A stretch of DNA of 18,261 nt, taken from CAZJBH01 sp964544485 (GTDB lineage Bacteria > Patescibacteriota > Minisyncoccia > Portnoybacterales > UBA2143). This document shows, one piece after another, positions 14,324-18,261 of the stretch. Made by a program: the position numbers and the translations under genes. The notes under the pieces were generated by a model. That model saw nothing but the letters and a program-made list of their open reading frames with translations. It was not told the origin of the DNA and ran no database searches. Where the stretch lies: the NCBI GenBank assembly GCA_964544485.1, contig CAZJBH010000010.1, forward strand, positions 1 through 18,261, written 5' to 3'. The first letter of the stretch is position 1. Each line of letters begins with the position of its first letter.

Positions 14324-15343
14324 TTATTGATTAATTTTTTCTTGAATATATTCTTGAATAGCCTGGTAATTGCCTTGTCCGGCATTTGGATAGATAACTG
14401 AAGCTTGATTTCCGCCTAGATTAATTAAATCTCCTCTTAAAAGTTTAGTTTGCTTTTTGTCTATAACTAAAGTTTTAACATTATTTGGGTTAATTTGTTT
14501 GCCAATGCTCCAAAGTTTTTTTAATTCTAAAATGCTTAAATCTGTTTGAATATGTTCTTTTAGGGATTTATATATTTTTAAATAAGTTGGTAAATCCCAA
14601 AGTAGATTATAGCTTAGAACCTTTTGTTTTAGCAGATAAAGGATTTGTTGCTGTCGAGCCATTCGATCAAAATCTCCATTCGGAGAAGTATAGCGGGTGC
14701 GAATGTATTTTAGAGCAGCAGCTCCGTCAAGATACCGCCAGCCAGCTGAAAGGTTAAAAGTTTGGTAGCTGTGATTTGGCCCGGGATAAAAATTATCATA
14801 AATATCTTTTGGCACATAAACATTTAATCCGTCAACTAAATCAATTATATTTTCTACTGCAGCTAAATCAATCAAGGCATAATTATCTATTTTTAATCCG
14901 CTGATTTGTTCAATTTTTTGTTTTAATTTTTCAATTCCAACTCGGTAATAAAGGGAATTAATTTTAGCTAGATAAGTATTGTCAGGAACTTGGACAAGCA
15001 AATCTCGCGGCAAAGAAATCATTAAGGCTTTTTGTTGGGCTGGTTCTAAGTGAAGTATGATAATTGTATCAGTTAAATCAGCTCCAGAATAATTTTGGCC
15101 AGGCCTTCCTAGAGCGAGAATGTTAATTGGTTTTTGGCTGGTTGGATTTGTTTTTTGAGATGTTTGAGGCAGGTTTGAGTTTTTTTGTTTGTCTATTCCA
15201 ATTGAATTAGCTGTTTGGGTTGATTCTTTTTTGATTTGATTTGAGTTTAACCTAGGGAATTGATAAAACAAAAGAAGAGCGATAATTATAACGCAAACAG
15301 AAAAAAAAGCTGAAAAAATTTTTATTTTACGATCCCTTTTCAT
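14324..15343 (-). CDS. LytR-CpsA-Psr (LCP) family glycopolymer transferase
   Basis: LCP enzymes stand outside the membrane and attach undecaprenyl-linked glycopolymers to the cell wall. After a basic start (MKRDRKIK) a single membrane helix spans about 9-28, followed by a Ser/Gln/Thr-rich linker to about 72. The catalytic domain then shows the family's lipid-phosphate pocket: LALGRPG (76-82), D89 and D92, SLPRD (110-114), K127-x-N129, R215 and R217, and D224-F-D-R227 with R230-Q231. The C-terminal 90 residues are less conserved. At 339 aa it is of normal size. The cell-wall or capsule polymer it serves cannot be named from this window. Its promoter gives an apparently leaderless start, divergent from lepB. 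Confidence 0.92.
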   Translation of the reverse strand: MKRDRKIKIFSAFFSVCVIIIALLLFYQFPRLNSNQIKKESTQTANSIGIDKQKNSNLPQTSQKTNPTSQKPINILALGRPGQNYSGADLTDTIIILHLEPAQQKALMISLPRDLLVQVPDNTYLAKINSLYYRVGIEKLKQKIEQISGLKIDNYALIDLAAVENIIDLVDGLNVYVPKDIYDNFYPGPNHSYQTFNLSAGWRYLDGAAALKYIRTRYTSPNGDFDRMARQQQILYLLKQKVLSYNLLWDLPTYLKIYKSLKEHIQTDLSILELKKLWSIGKQINPNNVKTLVIDKKQTKLLRGDLINLGGNQASVIYPNAGQGNYQAIQEYIQEKINQ

Positions 15344-15350
15344 TTATTTA

Positions 15351-15379
15351 AGTATATCAAATTTAATTAAAGGAGACAA
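15351..15379 (-). promoter_or_regulatory. Predicted LCP promoter (leaderless mRNA)
   Basis: On the minus strand TTGTCT (15374-15379), a 17-nt spacer and TATACT (15351-15356) are followed by exactly 7 nt and then the ATG at 15341-15343. This is the same geometry as at parA and lepB, and there is no Shine-Dalgarno site. Confidence 0.65.
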
Positions 15380-15390
15380 AGTTAAAATAT

Positions 15391-15418
15391 TTGATTTTTT
15401 TGCTAAATAGGATATAAT
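15391..15418 (+). promoter_or_regulatory. Predicted lepB promoter (leaderless mRNA)
   Basis: TTGATT (15391-15396), a 16-nt spacer and a perfect TATAAT (15413-15418). An ATG at 15417 overlaps the -10 box and cannot be in the transcript. The next in-frame ATG, at 15426, lies exactly 7 nt after the -10. The -35 is 11 nt from that of the divergent LCP promoter. Confidence 0.7.
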
Positions 15419-15425
15419 GTTAAAT

Positions 15426-15962
15426 ATGAAGAAATTATTGGTTTTTGGCTGGGAAATAGTTAAAATCGTAGTTATTTCCTTAGCGATTATTATTCCGATT
15501 AGATATTATTTAATTCAGCCGTTTTTTGTCCGAGGCGCTTCTATGCAGCCTAATTTTGATGATGGCCAATATTTGGTAATTGATGAAATAAGTTATCGTT
15601 TTGAAGACCCTGAACGCGGAGAAGTGGTTATTTTTAAATACCCTAAAGATCCGAGCCAGTATTATATTAAAAGAATTATTGGTTTGCCAAATGAAATTGT
15701 TGAAATTAAAGACGGAGAGATAATGATTTATAATCAGAAAAATCCAAAAGGATTTTTATTAGATGAATCAGCTTATTTAGCAGAAAAAATTAAAACTCCG
15801 AATGATACTTATTTAAAACTTGGTTCAGATGAGTATTTTGTTTTAGGAGATAATCGAAGGGCTAGTTCTGATTCGCGTATTTGGGGTCCTTTAGAAGAGA
15901 ATCTTATTATTGGCCGGGTTTGGCTGCGCGCTTGGCCTTTTGATACAGCTAAAGTTTATTAA
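15426..15962 (+). CDS. lepB: Signal peptidase I
   Basis: Membrane-bound serine protease that removes signal peptides from exported proteins. From the ATG at 15426 the protein has 178 aa; an ATG three codons earlier sits inside the -10 box. One N-terminal helix (about 9-28) anchors it, and the rest is outside the membrane. The catalytic Ser is S39 in RGASMQP and the general-base Lys is K82 in YYIKRIIGLP. The C-terminal GDNRRASSDSRIWGP box completes the S26 fold. The single helix and short length fit the Gram-positive type. It diverges from the LCP gene, so export and envelope assembly start from one intergenic region. A hairpin separates it from the HisRS-like gene. Confidence 0.95.
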   Translation: MKKLLVFGWEIVKIVVISLAIIIPIRYYLIQPFFVRGASMQPNFDDGQYLVIDEISYRFEDPERGEVVIFKYPKDPSQYYIKRIIGLPNEIVEIKDGEIMIYNQKNPKGFLLDESAYLAEKIKTPNDTYLKLGSDEYFVLGDNRRASSDSRIWGPLEENLIIGRVWLRAWPFDTAKVY

Positions 15963-15978
15963 TATTTTTAATAAAATG

Positions 15979-16012
15979 AATGGCTGTTAATTTTTTGGAG
16001 GGAATAGCCATT
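15979..16012 (+). promoter_or_regulatory. Leader hairpin before the HisRS-like gene
   Basis: AATGGCTGTT (15979-15988) pairs with AATAGCCATT (16003-16012) as a 10-bp stem with one G-U pair. The 14-nt loop contains TTTTTT and the purine-rich GGAGGG. The stem ends 11 nt before the ATG at 16024. It could be an attenuating terminator after lepB, a translation-control element, or a processing site. Confidence 0.45.
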
Positions 16013-16023
16013 TGTAAAATTTT

Positions 16024-17310
16024 ATGGGAGCAAGAAGGAAAATTTTTCTGGCGCCTGAAGAGATGAATGACGTATTGCCCCAGGAGCAAATTTATTGGGA
16101 ACGGATTAGGCGCGTAATTGAAGATTTACCGGCTGATTTTGGGTTTAATCGGATAGAAACGCCTCTTTTAGAAAAAAGAGATTTGTTTATTAAGGGAATG
16201 GGAGATAATAAGGAATTTGTTGAGAATGATTTTTTTAATTTAACTACTAAAAAAAGAGATAAATTAGCTTTGCGGCCAGATCTAACTTTGCCAATTCTTC
16301 GCGCTTGCATAGAAAATAATTTATTTGAAACCTTGCTTTCCCCAATTAAGTTATTTAGCGTTGGTCCGGTTTACAGCTATGAAAACTTGCCTCCAATTGG
16401 CAAAAAACAAGCTTATCAGGCTAATTTTCAAATTATTGGAGGAGAAAGCGCTGTTTTAGAGGCTCAATTAATGCAATTTTTTCGCGCTTTGGTTAATCGT
16501 TTAGGGATAAGAAAAATTATCGCGCAAATTAACTATATTGGTTGTAATAAATGCCGGGCAAATTATCGTAAAAGCTTAATTGGATATTATCGTTATAAAA
16601 AAAATAAATTGTGTTCTAATTGCAAGAATGTTCTTTCTGAAAACCCTTTGAAGCTTTTGCTTTGCAGCCAAGAAGATTGTTTAGAATTGTCTCAGGAAGC
16701 TCCTCAAGCAATTGATTTTCTTTGTGAGAAATGTCGGGCTCATTTGAGGGAATTGTTAGAATATTTAGATGAGCTTAATATTCCTTATATTTTAAACTCA
16801 AAAGTAGTTGGCAATTTTAATTATTATAATCGAACTGTTTTTAGTCTTCAACCAGAAGATGATGAGTTTTTGGGTCTAAGTTTGGCTGAAGGAGGGCGTT
16901 ATGATAATTTGTTTAGGTCTTTAGGCGGAGAAGAAACTACAGCGCTTGGCTTATCAATTAATTTAGATAATTTAGTTGATTTGATGAAAGAAAAGAAAAT
17001 TAAGTTTCCAGAAAAAAGAAAAAATTCAGTTTTTTTAGTTCAATTAGGCGCTCAGGCAAAGAAAAAATCACTTAATTTATTTGATAATTTGAGAAAGTTA
17101 AATATTCCAGTGAATGCATGTTTTAGCGAAGACAGTATGAAGCCGCAGTTAACTCATGCGGAAAAATTAAATGCCCGTTTTGCCCTTATTCTAGGGCAAA
17201 AAGAAGTTATGGATGAATCAATTATTATTCGCGATATGGATTCTGGATCACAAGAATTAATTCCTTTAGCTAAAATTATTAAACAAGTTAAGAAAAAATT
17301 AAAATCTTAA
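16024..17310 (+). CDS. HisRS-like protein lacking class II catalytic arginines
   Basis: Overall this is a histidyl-tRNA synthetase: class II core (about 10-325), an insert with Cys pairs C174/C177, C197/C200 and C234/C237 plus C214 and C219, and a C-terminal anticodon-binding domain (about 333-428). Key residues are gone. The RPEGTA histidine/ATP motif reads RPDLTLP (84-90). The motif-2 Arg (FRYER in active enzymes) is S118 in VYSYEN. The HisRS-specific Arg of LVRGLDYY is G263 in VVGNFNYY. The motif-3 Arg of GLERL is N316 in NLDNL. EGGRYDNL (289-296) is kept. It is therefore probably a non-charging paralogue with a regulatory or tRNA-binding role. HisZ is a precedent for such loss, but HisZ lacks the anticodon domain. 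An in-frame TAA 9 nt upstream fixes the start. The HIT gene follows after 2 nt. An automatic pipeline would call it hisS. Confidence 0.85.
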   Translation: MGARRKIFLAPEEMNDVLPQEQIYWERIRRVIEDLPADFGFNRIETPLLEKRDLFIKGMGDNKEFVENDFFNLTTKKRDKLALRPDLTLPILRACIENNLFETLLSPIKLFSVGPVYSYENLPPIGKKQAYQANFQIIGGESAVLEAQLMQFFRALVNRLGIRKIIAQINYIGCNKCRANYRKSLIGYYRYKKNKLCSNCKNVLSENPLKLLLCSQEDCLELSQEAPQAIDFLCEKCRAHLRELLEYLDELNIPYILNSKVVGNFNYYNRTVFSLQPEDDEFLGLSLAEGGRYDNLFRSLGGEETTALGLSINLDNLVDLMKEKKIKFPEKRKNSVFLVQLGAQAKKKSLNLFDNLRKLNIPVNACFSEDSMKPQLTHAEKLNARFALILGQKEVMDESIIIRDMDSGSQELIPLAKIIKQVKKKLKS

Positions 17311-17312
17311 TT

Positions 17313-17645
17313 ATGGAATGTCTATTTTGTAAAATTGCTAATCATCAGCAAGAAGCAGAGATTGTTTTTGAAAACAAAGAATTAATTGTTTTTAAAGATG
17401 TTAATCCAAAAGCGCCAATTCATTTATTGATTGTTCCTAAAAAACACATTTCTTCAATCAATGAATTGTCTGACCAAGATCAAGGTTTAATCAGCCAAAT
17501 GATTTTTACGGCAAAGCAATTAGCTGAAGAAAAAGGAATTGCTCAAAAAGGATATCGGCTGGTTTTTAATGTTGGTCGAGAAGGAGGGCAATTAATAGAT
17601 CATTTGCACCTTCATCTTTTAGGCGGCGCTAAATTAGCTGAATAA
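17313..17645 (+). CDS. HIT (histidine triad) family nucleotide-binding protein
   Basis: Small homodimeric hydrolase of the HINT branch, which acts on nucleoside phosphoramidates and aminoacyl-adenylates. The 110-aa length fits. The triad is H97-L-H99-L-H101, followed by LLGG, with H99 the expected nucleophile. C3-x2-C6 together with H45 suggests the zinc site found in many HINT proteins. The residue before the triad is D96, where a hydrophobic residue or Val is more common. It is wedged between the HisRS-like gene (2 nt) and the permease gene (1 nt), so all three should be translated from one mRNA. Hydrolysis of aminoacyl-AMP is a known HINT activity and would fit the neighbours, but that link is inference. 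Confidence 0.93.
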   Translation: MECLFCKIANHQQEAEIVFENKELIVFKDVNPKAPIHLLIVPKKHISSINELSDQDQGLISQMIFTAKQLAEEKGIAQKGYRLVFNVGREGGQLIDHLHLHLLGGAKLAE

Positions 17646-17646
17646 A

Positions 17647-18261
17647 ATGATTAAAGGAGATTTTATTAAGCCTTTAACAGTTATTTTAGGAACCACTATT
17701 GGGGTGGGTCTTTTTGGTTTGCCGTATATTGCTGCTAAAGTTGGTTTAGGAGTTATTTTTATTTTCTTTTTGGTTTTAGGCGGAGTTGTGGTTTTAGACA
17801 GTTTACTTTATGGAGAATTAGTTTTAGGAGTTAAACAAAAACACCGTTTCCCCGGTTATGCAGGCCATTATTTGAATAGTAAAGGAAAATTATTCGCTTT
17901 TTTAATCAGCGGGCTTAGCATGATCGGAACTTTGTTGGCTTATTTAGTGGTTGGCGGAGAATTTTTATTTTCTTTTCTTTCTCCTTTCTTTGGAGGAAGT
18001 TATTTTTTATATGTTTTAATTTATTTTAGCGTTGGCGCTTTGCTTATTTTCTTTGGGATTAAAAGTATTGCTCAGACTGAATTTTTATTAATTCTTTTAT
18101 TTATTGCTATCTTATTTATTATTTTTTATCAAGGTTTGCCAATGATTCAGGTAAAAAATTTATTTGATTTTAATTTAGCTTATTTATTTCTTCCTTACGG
18201 AGCAGTTCTTTTCTCTTTTTCTACTGCTGGAGCAATTCCGGAAGTTAGGGAAATGATTAAA
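17647..18261 (+). CDS. APC-superfamily amino acid permease (3' end cut off)
   Basis: A frame open from the ATG at 17647 to the last base gives 205 residues of a polytopic membrane protein. Helix 1 (about 9-30) has the Gly-rich unwound motif GTTIGVGLFGLP typical of the amino acid-polyamine-cation fold. Further helices lie at about 33-51, 82-104, 118-137, 144-161 and 176-196, the last containing the FSTAGAIPEV break typical of helix 6. The pattern resembles the Trp/Tyr (HAAAP) permease branch, but the substrate cannot be read from sequence. A full protein would be about 370-420 aa, so about half is missing. It begins 1 nt after the HIT gene. Confidence 0.85.
   Translation, partial: MIKGDFIKPLTVILGTTIGVGLFGLPYIAAKVGLGVIFIFFLVLGGVVVLDSLLYGELVLGVKQKHRFPGYAGHYLNSKGKLFAFLISGLSMIGTLLAYLVVGGEFLFSFLSPFFGGSYFLYVLIYFSVGALLIFFGIKSIAQTEFLLILLFIAILFIIFYQGLPMIQVKNLFDFNLAYLFLPYGAVLFSFSTAGAIPEVREMIK

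Noticed and set aside
15963..16023. T-box leader before the synthetase-like gene
   Set aside because: At about 60 nt the region is far too short for a specifier stem plus antiterminator, and no TGG-containing T-box sequence is present.

Overview
The window is an AT-rich stretch of bacterial chromosome packed with short-spaced housekeeping genes. Compact proteins (479-aa MetRS without a C-terminal extension, 493-aa RSH ending after TGS), a HisRS-family protein with extra Cys-x2-Cys pairs, and 1-15 nt gene gaps suggest a Candidate Phyla Radiation (Patescibacteria) genome, perhaps Parcubacteria-like. That placement is inference from gene style, not a database match. TGA acts as a stop, so this is not the UGA-Gly code of Gracilibacteria.

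Layout. (1) 1-531: a poorly coding left edge with one small two-helix membrane protein gene on the minus strand. (2) 532-5673, plus strand: a 5'-truncated rsmI overlapping metG, then tatD and leuS. tatD has its own apparent promoter. (3) 5674-6165, minus: a single-domain response regulator with promoter and terminator. (4) 6184-6918: tsaC (t6A synthesis) meeting a minus-strand tRNA-Leu(CAA) at its stop codon. (5) 6951-8696, plus: parA-parB. (6) 13348-8698, minus: dprA-topA-rsh. (7) 13332-13780, plus: a small membrane protein under a perfect consensus promoter, ending in a large foldable palindrome that also lies behind the opposing pth. (8) 15379-13782, minus: LytR-CpsA-Psr protein and pth. 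(9) 15391-18261, plus: lepB, a HisRS-like protein, a HIT protein and an APC-type permease cut by the window end.

The two most striking observations are these. First, the 'hisS' gene has the fold and anticodon domain of histidyl-tRNA synthetase but has lost the motif-2 Arg, the motif-3 Arg, the HisRS-specific Arg and the RPEGT signature, so it is probably a pseudo-synthetase. It is packed against a HIT protein and an amino-acid-type permease. Second, parA, lepB, the LCP gene and tatD share one promoter layout: a -35 box, a 16-17 nt spacer, a -10 box, then 7 or 8 nt to the ATG. This predicts leaderless mRNAs and moves the lepB start to 15426. Other genes (response regulator, small membrane protein) have long leaders with strong Shine-Dalgarno sites, so two initiation modes seem to coexist.

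Other notable points: the RSH protein has an intact (p)ppGpp synthetase centre but a damaged hydrolase centre, and rsmI is reduced to its C-terminal part at what looks like a rearrangement or assembly junction.
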